A DNA stretch of 64,000 nucleotides from Conchocele bisecta (GCA_029237695.1 CM055267.1:11249043-11313042), one strand, 5' to 3'. Counted from the first letter of the stretch, positions 31,975 through 44,370 are shown. The notes: a model not told the origin generated them from the sequence alone. Numbers and translations: made by a program.

Positions 31975-33623
31975 TTCGGCTATTCAAAAGAAGACAGAAG
32001 AATTTGTTCACTGTGAAAATTCGAGAAGACACAAATAAAGGAATTGACTTCCTCCCAATACGGGTGTCCCTAAAACACGCAAAGTGGCTAAAATATGCGA
32101 AAAGTGTCGAGGAGGCGCTGTGTCACTAAATGGCGTAATGGTAGAAAGTTTGGATAATGGGGAGAATGGGGCGTAATGGTGGATAATGGTGGATAATGGG
32201 GGATAATGGTGGATAATAGTGGATAATGGGGGATACTGGTGGATAATGGTGGATAATGGTGGATAATAGTGGATAATGGGGAATAATGGTGGATAATTGT
32301 GGATAATGGGGCATAATAGTGGCGTAATGATGGATTATGATACTATATTATGATACTTGTATACCATGATTGATGCTAGTGGCGTTATTGAACTTTCTAT
32401 TTGCATATTTAATGTTGAATAACAGTATTTATTTTATGTTATAATGTTATTTTTAATACTGGGAGCCAACATAATTATATTATCTTCCACATATGGATAT
32501 AGCTGTCGCAACATATAAACTGGCGATTGGAAAGCATAGCGTTTTTTTTTTAATACATCATGTTGTATACATGTGGATAATGGTGGAAATTGGGGCGTAA
32601 TGGTGGATAATAATGGCGTATATGATAATATAATATGGATAATGGGGATATTTGTTGGCGGTAGTGGAGTCTTTGTTTTGTGCAGATACAATGTATAAAT
32701 ATATGATGTTGTGGGCCAATAATAATTTCAGATGGCAAATAAACAGCGAATAACCAAAATGAACTAGCTCACATGTACATTATGAGATAATTACGGTAAG
32801 TTTAATATAATAGGAGGAACACCAATTGCTACTTGTTTGTTTTCTCATGTGATAGATCTTGTGATCAGTCAGTTATTAATAGGGTTATACATAATCTGTG
32901 AACGTTTAATTAACAATACGTCGACGTAAATGAACAAGATTAAAGGAAGATTATAGAGCAACACATTTTAATCCCCAATCCAAATCAATTACTGACATCG
33001 CGGTAAGAATAAAGTCTTAATTCACATTCGCGCCGACCATTTATCAAATGTAGTAATCCGTAGTACCGGTTTTCCCATGTAATCGTTTTTCTTTGATGGC
33101 CGCATGAGTGTTGAAATTGGCTTTAATCAATGACAACAACGTATCGTTTTATCATCACGCTAATTAATGACTTTGACACTCCGAACCGAGTGATTAGTTT
33201 GCTTAATGTAGCGTCAGTCAATTATGTATCGTCTTTAATAAACAGAATATAATCCAATCAAATTGATAACTCAATTGATAACTTAAAGGTCACATTACAA
33301 ACTATCACTTATTTTCTTCAAAACGCGCTAAAAACAACAACGGCGACCCTAATAACCGATTTCCGGTTCGTTTGTATTTTTCGTGATATTGAGATTTCTC
33401 ATATCGCACCTTATCTGACACCTATACAGAGCCATGCAATGAATTGGTCATCGCTTATCTCTCCTGTTACTGCGACCTACTGGTGCGAGGTGGCGCTGTA
33501 AAAATAACCACTATGACGTAGCAGTAGAACAGCTTACCTGATTGGTAGATGAAGGTTTCTTATATAATATCGTTTGGATTTACGGACATCACGTATTTGT
33601 TGCATAATTGATTCGTTTTTGTC
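31975..33623. other. 5' flank of cytohesin exon 1, intergenic
   Basis: Holds the presumed 5' UTR and promoter (no element identified with confidence) and two short GGATAATGGT arrays. The remainder, 32760-33623, shows no gene or repeat that I can assign. Confidence 0.5.
32150..32330. repeat. Minisatellite, about 10-bp unit GGATAATGGT
   Basis: Roughly 17 units of GGATAATGGT and the variants GGATAATGGG and GGATAATAGT. Left flank TCACTAAATGGCGTAATGG is shared, inverted, with 61020-61125. A second small tract is at 32572-32650. Confidence 0.85.
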
Positions 33624-34111
33624 GTTTAATATATACGTTAATCGTTATTTTTTCCTTCGCCTAGTTATACTTGGATTATTTATACGTTGGTTGTAATCAT
33701 CGGCGACGACTATCTGTGCGGAACTCGGTTGTAATTCACGGTCAAACAGACAGCAGAGCCAGAATCAGAACAAAAGTGAAATTAAATGTTATATTTCTAT
33801 TTATTTTTTTACAAAATGCTAATCTCCGACATTTCGTAAATTGATTCTGCAATGCTACTTCAGCATACTTGTGCTTTTGAGTTGAAATAATCAGTGACAC
33901 GCGTGTGTAGCTATGCTTAAACGGATGCCGCCGGAGGTCATTAATAGCAAACAACTTATCCGATGATTTGACCGCAGGCAAATATGGAAGTGGATCTTGG
34001 AACATGTGTATTCTGAATTCAATGAAGCCACACCTATTCTATGCTGATTGATTAAATCCATTTTGTTTATCTGTCCTAGTCAGTGACATACGTGTGAAGC
34101 TACGTTCAAAC
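33624..34111 (+). repeat. First copy of a 490-bp direct repeat 5' of the retrotransposon
   Basis: TTTAATATATACGTTAATCG through GTGAAGCTACGTTCAAAC is repeated at 34277-34768 with few changes (small indels in a T run and near TGATAATTTCGCG). This suggests a duplicated 5' untranslated region of the downstream non-LTR element. Confidence 0.8.
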
Positions 34112-34276
34112 CAGAAAACTGCCAGAAAACAGAAATTATAAGACATGTACCCGAGTGTTAAGGTTTAGAACACACCAAGTATGTGACCTTGACCCTGGGC
34201 TCAGCGGGGGGCAGGACGATCGTGGATTGTCACAGGGTGATAGAGGACCAATAGAGCAATGCGAGTGTGAAAGTGG
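34112..34276 (+). repeat. Single satellite monomer between the two direct repeats
   Basis: AACAGAAATTATAAGACATG, TGTGACCTTGACCCTGGGCT and GATAGAGGACCAATAGAGCA match one unit of the array at 30724-31706, though diverged. Confidence 0.6.
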
Positions 34277-34768
34277 TTTAATATATACGTTAATCGTTAT
34301 TTTTCCCTTCGCCTAGTTATACTTGGATTATTTATACGTTGGTTGCAATCATCGGCGACGACTATCTGTGCAGAAGTCGGTTGTAATTCACGGTCAAACA
34401 GACAGCAGAGCCAGAATCAGAAAAAAGTGAAATTAAATGTTATATTTCTATTTTTTTTTAATAAATGCTGAGCTCCGACATTTCGTAAATTTATTCTGCA
34501 ATGTTACTTCAGCATACTTGTGCTTTGATAATTTCGCGTTGAAATAATCAGTGACACGCGTGTGTAGCTATGTTCAAACGGATGCCGCCGGAGGTCATTC
34601 ATAGCAAACAACTTATCCGATGATTTGACCGCAGGCAAATAGGGAAGTGGATCTTGGAACAGGTGTATTCTGACTTCAATGAAGCCACACCTATTCTATG
34701 CTGATTGGTTAAATCCATTTTGTTTATCTGTCCTAGTCAGTGACAGACGTGTGAAGCTACGTTCAAAC
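34277..34768 (+). repeat. Second copy of the 490-bp direct repeat
   Basis: See the copy at 33624. The repeat also contains an internal motif (GTGTAGCTATG with CAAACGGATG) that recurs at its 3' end and again just downstream near 34770-34860. Confidence 0.8.
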
Positions 34769-34936
34769 GGATGTCAACAATAATGCGGCAGGTTTATATT
34801 GAATCCACGAGGCCACACCTATGCCAAGCTGATTGGTTGAGTCAAATTTGACAGACATGGCAGAATAGATACACTGTGCACATCGGGTGCTTTCTATGAG
34901 ATAATAGACTTAGGCATAGGTATCTGTGAAGAAGAG

Positions 34937-35545
34937 ATGCCTTCTAATCCTCCAAGAATGGACTCACTCCTGACAACGAAATCACCAAAATCGTCACAGC
35001 CCATGCCGGATACCCCCGACTCACTGGGTTCTGGGCTTGGACTGTCTGACATATCTAACAATAGTTCAAGCGATAACATTAACCCTAAAAATATGAGCGA
35101 CGTTCAAAATTGCCAGACGATCACTGCTAAAAACAAAAATGAAACAAACAATAAGGTCACAACATCCACACCGAATGTTAGCCCAGCGGCAAGTCCAGTA
35201 AAAACAGTACACAAAATAACACTTAATAGACAAAAGTTAGCCCCTAACACTGTGAATCTTCCAAAGACCAATAAAGCCTCTAAAGGTAGAGACGAAGCAA
35301 TAAAAATAAAAAAGGCAAACGTATGGCAACAAAAACATGGACCCATAATAAAGACAGGCAAAGACTCGCAGCAGAAACAAAACAAGAACAATATACCAAA
35401 AATAACTCTTATAAGACAAGACAAAATATCACCAAATAGGAGACCATTGCAACTAAATGAGCCAGAAATGGAATCAAATATGACACCGCTAAGTGAAATA
35501 ATAGCGACTAAGCGTCACGGACTAAGACTCCCTGATATACAATAA
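34937..35545 (+). CDS. Non-LTR retrotransposon ORF1 protein (202 aa)
   Basis: A lysine-, asparagine- and serine-rich, mostly disordered protein. It starts MPSNPPRMDSLLTTKSPKSS, has a Ser/Pro-rich first 70 residues and a basic middle with repeated KITLxRQ-type segments (KITLNRQ, KITLIRQ), which would suit RNA binding. No zinc knuckle or RRM was recognised, so it may be a truncated or divergent ORF1. It ends 31 bases before the endonuclease ORF, the usual order in these elements. The function (binding of element RNA in an RNP) is inferred from position. Confidence 0.6.
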   Translation: MPSNPPRMDSLLTTKSPKSSQPMPDTPDSLGSGLGLSDISNNSSSDNINPKNMSDVQNCQTITAKNKNETNNKVTTSTPNVSPAASPVKTVHKITLNRQKLAPNTVNLPKTNKASKGRDEAIKIKKANVWQQKHGPIIKTGKDSQQKQNKNNIPKITLIRQDKISPNRRPLQLNEPEMESNMTPLSEIIATKRHGLRLPDIQ

Positions 35546-35576
35546 AATATAAACATATTTAATAAAATACAATAGT

Positions 35577-37448
35577 ATGGGTAGAAACGGAACTAAAACC
35601 AACCAAACCCTGACAGTCCTTCAATGGAACTGCCGGGGATTTGTCAAAACAAAAAGTGAGCTGGTGAATGCAATAGAAAACGACATCATGTCACCCGATG
35701 TATTATGTCTACAGGAAATGCCAAAACCTACAACATTACCAGGGTATAATTTGAAATCTCACTCAACGAACTCAACCAAAGGAAGCGGTGTAGGCATATT
35801 CGTGAAAAATGGTATATCAAGCATAGAATTTAAAACAAGTCATCTTAAAGAAAATAATAATATCTTATACTCGGGAGTTAAGATATTAAGCAGTAAAGGC
35901 AACATTGACATTCTGAATATCTACATAAGTCCGAGTATTAATAAAACCGAAAACCTTCGACAAAATTTATTCAAGGTAATAAAACAAGTTAGTAACAAAA
36001 CACTGATATTGGGTGACTTTAACGGACATAATCCACTTTGGGACATGCATTATTTTAATAAAGTAAACAAAATAGGCGATGAAATTATAACATTCCTAGA
36101 TAATACTAATTACGTTATACTAAATAATGGATCAGAAACATACGACTCATCCCATCTACCAAGGGCTAAAAGTATAGGATCTGCACCAGACATCACATTA
36201 GCTACACCAGCTCTAGCTTCCTTGGCCTCGTGGACCATCCACAACTCAACACTAGGCAGCGATCACTATCCGATTATTACTAAAGTTTGTACCCATTATC
36301 ACAAGAGAACTCCCGCAACAATTCCCAAATGGAAGTTAGGTCATGCAAACTGGGAACTCTTCCATCAACTATGCACCAATAGGTTACATATCGATGCGAA
36401 TTTAGATACAAAAGACTATCACGATGAATTTGTGAGCACACTCTACGGAATAAGTAAAGAAAGCATACCACAGACAAGTGGTAAAGCACATAAACGCCCT
36501 ACCAATCCCTGGTGGACACCCGCTAACACAGAAGCCATTAAAAACAGGGAAAACTGTCTACGAAGATGGAAACAAGCCTATAAATATCATGTACAACTAA
36601 AACAAAGAAGACGAGAGGAATACTTGGAAGCCAAGAGCCTGGCGTCTGAAACCTTTAAAACAGCAAAAGAGAAAGGTTGGGCGAATTTTATATCAGCAAT
36701 TACGAAAGATAAAACAAGTAAAGAAGTCTGGAATTTATTTAATCGAGTAAGAGGTAAACCAACACAACAAATGCCCCCATTATCACATGATAATACATTA
36801 ATATGCGATGAAAAACAAAGAGCAGAGGTGCTCACAGATCATTACAATAATATGTCTAGCAACAGTAATTTAACATCAGAATTCAGAATAGAAAAAGATA
36901 AAAGAGACCCGAAAATACAAGCTAAGATAGACAACCATACTCTGACACCAGACTTGAATACTGACTGCCTCAATAGGTCATGTATAATGTCGGAACTTAA
37001 AGCTGCACTTAAAACTAAAAAAAGTACTGCACCAGGAGCAGATAAAATACATTATAATATACTTAAACAATTACCACATGAATCAATGGAACAACTGCTC
37101 CTGCTAATAAATAAATCCTGGGCCGAAGGCTCCCTGCCTGACGCTTGGAAAGAGGCTACCATTATCCCAATAATCAAACCAAACATGGATGCAACTCTAC
37201 CAGCCTCATACAGACCAATTTCACTAACATCTGTAATATGTAAATTAATGGAAACTATGGTGGCCATCAGACTAAAACATCATTTTGAATCTAATCAGAA
37301 AATTGGCCCAACCCAGTCAGGATTTAGAAATCATAGATCCACGATGGATCAACTAGCTCGATTAGAAACAATTATTAAAACAGCACAAATGGAAAAAAAA
37401 ACTAGTCGTAGCTGTATTTCTATACTTAGAAAAAGCCTTTTTTCCTAA
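35577..37448 (+). pseudogene. Non-LTR retrotransposon ORF2, 5' part: AP-endonuclease and reverse transcriptase N-half
   Basis: Residues 1-240 are an AP-type endonuclease that nicks target DNA for priming: QWNCRG near residue 17, CLQEM near 45, GDFNGHNPLW near 148 and SDHYPI near 230. The reverse transcriptase begins after residue 400 with TAPGADKIHYNIL, YRPISLTSVICKLME and SGFRNHRSTMDQL. The frame breaks at a run of nine A (37393-37401), so the last residues are out of frame. In the correct frame the motif A aspartate is TAC, tyrosine (37423-37425), and a TAA follows at 37468-37470. The intact protein would continue in the ORF at 37502. Confidence 0.85.
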
Positions 37449-37501
37449 TGTGGACAAAGGGAGCAATATAACAACTAATCGGGAAGGGCATAAACAACAG
37501 A

Positions 37502-39631
37502 ATGTTGCTATGGTTAGATAACTTTCTGACGGGCAGAAAAATTAGAGCAAGAATAGGCACAGAGCAATCAGAATTTCAAAGTATTGATAATGGCAGCCCC
37601 CAGGGTAGTGTCATAAGCCCAACACTATTTAATGTCATGATAGATACATTATATACAGAATTAAACAGTATGAGTACAAACACAAAACCAGGCCTATCAC
37701 AATTTGCCGACGACGGTGCGATCTGGAAAGAGCATACAGATCTCAGAGTAGCCCTGGGGGTAATACAGACAGCACTAGATAAACTAACAATTTGGCAAAA
37801 CAAATGGGGCTTTAAAATCTCCCCGCTTAAAACTGAGGCAGTCATATTTTATGGCGGTGGATTACTCTGCTATAAAAATGAGGAGCAGCGGTATGCATAC
37901 ATAAGAGAACAAACTTATAAAATTAAAGATTTAATGGTAAACAATCAAGCAATACCATACACAAAATGTGTAAAATTCCTGGGTATGTATTTGGACGATC
38001 GACTTACCTGGGGAACACATATAAATAACATAGTCCAATGCTGTAGAAAAGATCTCAACTTAATGAAATTAGTATCGGGTACGTCATATGGAGCGGATAA
38101 ACTATTCCTTCTATTGTTGTACAAAGCTCTATTATTATCAAAAATGGACTATGGCAGCATGCTGTATAAAGACGCTGCAGCGGAACACTTAGATAAACTA
38201 GAACTAATTCAAAGAGCGGCCCTCAAAGTGGCAACATGTGCATATAAATCAACTAGAGCCGCTGCAGTCGAGGTAGAAACCGTAGTAGAACCATTAGATC
38301 TGAGGCGTGAAGGAAATATAATCAAATATTGGGCGCGCACCCAGCCACATGGTGTAAACCTGCCAGTTAACGAACAAATACGACCTAGGCGGGTATACAA
38401 ATATAACAGAATAAGACTTAAAAAAGAAGCAACCATAAAAGAAAATAATCAAAAGTATAAAAATAAACATAACGATAAAGAAGCAAACAAAATTAAAAAA
38501 GCAAAATCCACAGGTAGGAAATTACAAACATGCTACGCTATGAATGCCCAACTACTAACTCAAGAATATGGACTGAATGATTGTGAAATGCTGCCGTATC
38601 AGATCCATATACCTTACTATCCTTTCGAAATAACTGCTAAATCAGATCTAACAGAAATAATAAAAAATAAGACAATGGATCCAATTCTTAACCTAAAACT
38701 AGCAACAGACCACATAAACAAAAAATGGAAAGATAGCCTGCAAATTTACACGGACGATAGCAAAAATATCGAACAAGGCATCACATCCGCAGCTTTCGTG
38801 ATACCACATTTAAATTACGTAGAACAATACAAGCTGACTTCCACACTAACAGTATTCACATCAGAATTAATAGCAATCGAGAAGGCCCTCATTTATAACC
38901 TAACATTAGATAATTATAAGGATACAGTCATCTTAACTGATTCACTAAGCTCCGTCCAAGCAATCAACTCAGGTACTTCTAAAACAAGACCTGACAAAAT
39001 ACATCATATCAAAACATTAATAAGCAATACAATATCTAAAGGCAAGCTGATAAACATAGATTGGGTCCCTTCCCATATTGGAATACCCGGTAACGAAGAC
39101 GCTGATAGGGCTGCAGGCACAGCGCATTTAATAGGAAACAATGAAGCAACATTACCAACACATCATGAAATATATTCTCTCATCAAACAAAAATGTAGGT
39201 CAAAGTGGCAAACAAGGTGGAATAATGAACACTTAGGCAAAAATGGTGGACACATTTTGCAAGCAATGTGCCCCACCATCCCTACAAAATGTAAATTGTA
39301 TAGTAAAGATAGGAGAGCAGACATACTTATATCCAGACTAAGGCTAGGCCGAAATGGCATAAAATGTAATCTATACCATCATGATAATAGTAGTGAAGAT
39401 AAAATGAATTGTTCAAATTGTGACGAGGACGAAATTGAAGATCCTTGGCATTATTTCTTCAATTGCCCCGCCCATAAAACATCGAGAGAAGATCTAAAAG
39501 CGTCTTGCCTTAAACACAACATTACACCTTCACATTATCATATAGTATTCCCCCCTAAGGAATGCGAAGCCGAAATGCATCTAGCTTTATTAGAGTACAT
39601 AAAGGAAACAGGATACTGGGGTAAAATGTAA
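37502..39631 (+). pseudogene. Non-LTR retrotransposon ORF2, 3' part: reverse transcriptase C-half, RNase H, CCHC motif
   Basis: Starts in the reverse transcriptase with GSPQGSVISPTLFN (motif B, about residue 31) and FADDGA (motif C, about residue 68, the FADD form of YADD). A thumb region follows with LDDRLTWGTHI. RNase H spans about residues 412-545: IYTDDSK, TSELIAIEKAL, LTDSLSSVQAI and NEDADRAAG give the four acidic catalytic positions. Near residue 637 a C-x2-C-x9-H-x4-C motif precedes the C-terminus. This 709-residue frame is intact, but it lacks motif A and its own start; it is the downstream piece of the frame starting at 35577. Confidence 0.85.
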
Positions 39632-39810
39632 ATACCGCTGCTCCAAAAACAACAGTATAGTTTTAAATTCAAACTGATAACCTAAACACCAAGATATATA
39701 GGTATAGTAACTGAGGATGACAGAGGGTATACAGTCAACGAAGTGGTCCAACTAAGTGACAGAGGTTACATTGGACCATGTAGGCTTCGTCCAGATATAA
39801 TTAAGTACTA

Positions 39811-41372
39811 GAAAAAGTCGATGGCGCGCCATCGCAATATACCCACTTTCCCCAAATGCTAAGTCCGAAAGGGGGAGGTAATCCATGATGGAGGGTCGGA
39901 TAAAAAATCCGAATTCACTTTGCGCATCAGCACATCAAAACGAAGCTACGAACCAAATATCAGACGCGTAGGTATTAAGGTGAAAAAGTTTTTCGACCTA
40001 CGAGGAAAAATAGTGAAATTCTAAGTCCGAAAGGGGGAGATAATCCATGATGGAAGGTCCGATCAAAAATCGGAATTCACTTTGCACATCATAGCGAAGC
40101 TACATATCAAATATCAGAAATGTAGGTATTAAGGTGAGAAAGTTTTTCGACTTACAATGAAAAATAGGGAAATTCTGAGTCCGAAAGCGGAGATAATCCA
40201 TGATGGAGGGTCGGATCAAAAATCCGAATTCACTATGCGCATCCGCACATCATAACGAAGCTACATACCAAATATCAGGCGCGTAGGTATGAAGATGAAA
40301 AAGTTTTTCGATTGTTACAAGGAAAAATAGGGAATCTGAGTCCGAAATAGAGACAATCATGACTCCGAATTCACTTTGTGCATCTGCACATCATAACGAA
40401 GCTACATACCAAATATCAGGCGCGTAGGTATGAAGGTGAAAAAGTTTTTCGAGTTACAAGGAAAAAATGGGAAATTGTGAGTCCGAAGGGGGAGATAATC
40501 CTGATGGAGGTCGGATCCAAAATCCGAATTCACTTTGCGCATCTGCAATGATAACGAAGCTACATACCAAATATCAGGCGCGTAGGTGAAAGGTGAAAAT
40601 GTTTTTCGAGTTACAAGGAAAAAATGGGAAATTGTGAGTCGAAAGGGGTGATAATCCATGATGGTGGGTCGGATCAAAAATCCGAATTCTTTTGCGAATG
40701 CACATGATAACGAAGTACATACCAAATATAGGGCGTAGGTATGGAAGGTGAAAAATTTTAGTTTTCGGAGGGTTACAATGATGGGAATTGGTGAAGTCGA
40801 GAGATATCATGATGAAGGGTCGATCAAAAAAACAAAATATAAATCCGATCACTTGCGCATCTGCTCATGATAACGAAGCTACATACCAAATAGCAGGCGC
40901 GGAGGTATGAAGGTTTTAGAAAAAGTTTTTTTCGAGATTACAAGGAAAAAATGGGAAATTGTGAGTCCGAAAGGGGGAGATAATCCATGATGGAGGGTCG
41001 GATCAAAAATCGAAATTCACTTTGCGCATCTGAACATGATAACGAAGCTACATACCAAATATCAGGCGCGTAGGTATGAAGGTGAACAAGTTTTTCGAGT
41101 TACAAGAAACGTGACGGACGTACGGACGTACGGACGGACGTCTTTACTTTCAGGTAACTATGTGGCTTATCACATGTTAAATATTAGCCACATAAAATAT
41201 TAGCCACATAGGTGGCTAATTGTAACCAACCCTATCCTTTAACAAGTCCATAACCCTGTGGGGCTAGCCACATAAGTACCCGAATGTCTGCCCGTACGGA
41301 CGTACGGACGGACGGACACCCGTGACGAAAACAATATACCCATTTTTTTCCCCTAAAAAAGTGGGTATAAAT
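39811..41372 (+). mobile_element. Helentron/Pearl-like element, TATACCCACTTT family
   Basis: The 5' end has palindrome CGATGGCGCGCCATCG and TATACCCACTTT (39838-39849). The 3' end has the exact complement AAAGTGGGTATA (41358-41369) as part of a hairpin with CCCATTTTTTTCCCC. The core is about seven units of 165-175 bp with GGGGGAGATAATCCATGATG and GCTACATACCAAATATCAGG, followed by an ACGGACGTACGGACG microsatellite. A small foldback (ATGTGGCT/AGCCACAT arms, 41155-41272) is inserted in the microsatellite part. It lies directly 3' of the retrotransposon. Confidence 0.75.
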
Positions 41373-42445
41373 ATCACGATAGGTTGTACATATGTTGTAT
41401 CGTAAATATATGTTTGCGTGTGAGCCATCGACTTACGGTGATTACATGGTGAACGGCGTATGCCCTGATCGGACTGCGACTGTGCAGGCTGGTCTGTGGA
41501 TACACTAGGTCGCTAGGTTGTAAGTCCATGCTCTGGGATCACCCAATGAGGTAGATGTACTTATTTGACGTGTTTGGGGGGCAGTACCCCACACTGACTG
41601 ACCATTACTAACAACATAATAAGATAAATATCAAATAATTTCAAACATACTACAATCATAAAGTATATGCGGGATGTGGCGAAATGCTGGCAATATATAA
41701 CTTCAACGTGGAATGTCCGAATTACCCGAGTTCCAATATATTTGACGGGTTCTTCTCCCGAGGCAGGCCCAGAGTGCACCCTAACGAACATATTGCCAAC
41801 CCGTAGTCATATCCAGGCATATACAAAATTGTATATACACAATTAAGCCTATAATCAGCTAACAACTATTAACGTCCGGCCTCCAATGATGAGCACTCAT
41901 GAAGTTAACAGCATTGCGCATTACAGTCTGCTCGTGATCAGGTCTAATGTAGAGCAGTTACGAAATTTATTGCGTTATGAAATGTCCGGGCGGGTGGGCT
42001 TGACTGGTACTAACCCAAGGGATCTTTCAGGTAGGGAATGCCCAATCGGGGACCCCCGCTGGGAAACGAACGATACGGCCTGCTCACCACCGGACACATA
42101 GTGCTATATCTATTAAATTATAAAGTAGTGACTGCTTACATGCGGGGGCCGGTATTTTAGCGGATGGGGATAACCATACATGCAAATCTGCACAAATCAT
42201 TTACCATATTTTTATTTGCATCTTCCTAAATCTACTTTTAATAATAAAGACCAATAGCAGTGGCCAACCACTGACAATATTGACAGGGCAACACGACTCG
42301 TAGACGTAAACGACATGACCAGTGACAACTGACAAATGACCCCCGAAACTGACTGGGGGGACCCATTTTGTCACTAACCATGCATGTCCATTTCCCGTCA
42401 CTTAACAGAACAATGGAACGCCGTGATGCCGAGGGGTCTTTGAGG
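41373..42445. other. Unassigned intergenic sequence
   Basis: No coding or repeat structure is clear. At 41995-42100 GGCGGGTGGGCTTGACTGG and GACCCCCGCTGGGAAACGAA faintly recall a tRNA-derived SINE head, but no proper A and B boxes are present. Confidence 0.4.
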
Positions 42446-42568
42446 TGGTACGTATATATATATGTGTATGTGTGTATGTATGTGTATGCGTGTATGTATG
42501 TATATGTATATATATATGTATATATATGTATGTATATGTATGTGTGTGTGTGGGTATGTGTGTATGTA

Positions 42569-42604
<36 letters not shown>

Positions 42605-42795
42605 TGTATGTATGTATGTATGTGTGGGTGTGTGTATGCATATATATATATATGCATGTGTGTATATGTGTGTATGGGTATATGTGTGTTTGTACATATG
42701 TATATGTGTATGTACGTCTGTGTGTGCCTGCGTGCGTGAGTGTGCGTGAGTGTGCGTGCGAGCGTGCGTGTGTGCGTGTGTGCGTGTGTATGTGT
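42446..42795. repeat. Compound TATG/TG microsatellite
   Basis: Long mixed runs of GTATGTATGTATG, TATATATATG and TGTGTGCGTGCGTG. Open frames of Tyr/Val/Cys or His/Thr/Tyr repeats on both strands here are artefacts. Confidence 0.95.
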
Positions 42796-43740
42796 TATTG
42801 ATTGAATGGGGGCTGGGCTAAGTGATGTGGTGTGTGGTTGGCGGGTGTATGGATGGGTTGACGTGGTCCACTAATTCTATGGAATTGGGCTAAGTGATTG
42901 AGTGTGTCAGTGGGGTGAGGTAGTCAGCTGGTTGAGAGTAGTTGTGCAAAATCGCCTCCTTTTGAGGTTTTTTTTTTTAGCTTTACTACAGGGACTCCGG
43001 AGCTACCGGGGGAACTGGAGGTTTCCTCCACCAGGAGTAATTGCTTTTTATGTTGAAATTGACAATCTGCATTACTCCAATATAGACAAAAATCAAGCGA
43101 TTTAATGTGTATTAGTCTATTTCGGCCAAAATCTGACGGTGTGGTAGGTGACTTAAAACTAAACTAAAATTAAATAAATGCTAGAAAATAACAAAAGCAA
43201 ATATATATATAAAACCCAATTAACAACACAAAATCAGCAACCACGGTTATCTTGATAGGTTAATATAGCATTCTGATACAGCACACTAACATAGGGTGAG
43301 GGTGGCACGTCAAATACCATACCGTCAGAAATCACTTTCTTCTTCTCTTCTCTTCTCTTCTCGATGGTGATTAGGTAGGATTGGGACTAAATGTGACTAT
43401 AAGTTAATTACGTAGAGCACACTTGCTAGACATTAGTGACTCAGATAGTACACTCGCCACTTAATTTCATTTGACCAGTCCGTATGCCACTCAAAACGAA
43501 CAAATCACGTAAACTAGTATGGGTTCCCCTCAATCATCTATAGTCGATACTCAGCCATACTATATCACACACATATAAGCTGATGGGTGCTATAGGAGGC
43601 CTCAAATTATAGGTTACCATACCTGCATAGATTCTCCTATATTTGATGCACATTTTTGGAGCCTGAATTATAAATGCAACATTTATCAAAATTCGGAAAT
43701 ATAAACCAGACCGACGACCATCGGCCTGCTTCTTTACTGG
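42796..43740. other. Unassigned intergenic sequence with a short CTTCT tract
   Basis: A CTTCTTCTCTTCTCTTCTCT run lies at 43340-43361. Nothing else is assignable. Confidence 0.4.
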
Positions 43741-43816
43741 GCTATATATCCCGGGTATGGAAGTTGTCCGAGCCAATTCCCACCCTTAACTATGAGCCGA
43801 ATGAATGAATGAATGG
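43741..43816 (+). mobile_element. 3' end of a LINE or SINE with a GAAT tail
   Basis: GGTATGGAAGTTGTCCGAGC, CAATTCCCACCCTTAACTAT and GAGCCGAATGAATGAATGAATG. The same segment with a different tail is inserted in the integrase gene at 53403-53464, which proves that it is mobile. The 5' extent here is unknown. Confidence 0.65.
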
Positions 43817-44370
43817 GTGCTTTCTACAGTTCCGAAAATCCAATATTGATGTTTTTGTTTTTATACATGGATGAATGTTATATTGCAGGACTAAAATTGT
43901 GTAACTTGAATTTCCACTCGCTTATTTTTCCGTAAATACTGTTTTCGAATACTAAAATATAACTAAATCACATATTTTGTTCGTTGACAAATAAAAAGAA
44001 TTAAAAGTATATATTCAATTTTCACATGTACAGTACATTCTTTACTATTTCTAATCTATTCTCCTACTGACTTGTTTCAAATAAATAGAAAATGTTTGGA
44101 CTTGATGTTAAAAACTAAAGATGTTTTCCAGAAGAAAATCGTTGTTTTGTCAAATGGGGGTTACGTCGAAGCTTGGTCCTATAAGTAAATAAGTAAGTAA
44201 GTAAGTAAGTAATTTGTTTATTATAGTGACATGTGTTAAACGAAACAGGGAATATGTACACTATAATATTGACGAAAACACCCGGCCCTATGGACCTATA
44301 TCTCACTTTCAAATTTTAGGTAACAAATGTATGTGTAAATATACAATATAAAATAAATAATTAGCACCTA
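43817..44370. other. Unassigned AT-rich sequence with a GTAA tetranucleotide run
   Basis: AAGTAAGTAAGTAAGTAAGT lies at 44187-44212. No gene is visible. Confidence 0.4.

Larger units (their letters stand above)
33624..39810 (+). mobile_element. Non-LTR retrotransposon, I/Nimb type, inactive
   Basis: An ORF1, an AP-endonuclease/reverse transcriptase and an RNase H with a C-terminal CCHC-type motif lie in order on the plus strand. This domain order is that of I-superfamily LINEs, including Nimb elements of molluscs; the clade is inferred from domain order only. The 5' boundary is set at the direct repeat and the 3' boundary near GTACTAG at 39810 where the next element begins; no target duplication or clear tail was found. 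A frameshift, a stop and a catalytic substitution in the reverse transcriptase show that it is dead. Confidence 0.75.

Noticed and set aside
40402..40852. Minus-strand frames of 92-107 codons with repeated HNFPFFPCNSK
   Set aside because: Translations of the satellite units of the element at 39811.
41995..42100. tRNA-like GGGAAACGAACGATACGG segment
   Set aside because: No acceptor stem, no proper A box and no correct T-loop could be drawn.
42238..42801. Open frames of Tyr/Val/Cys and His/Thr/Tyr repeats on both strands
   Set aside because: Pure TATG/TG microsatellite translation.
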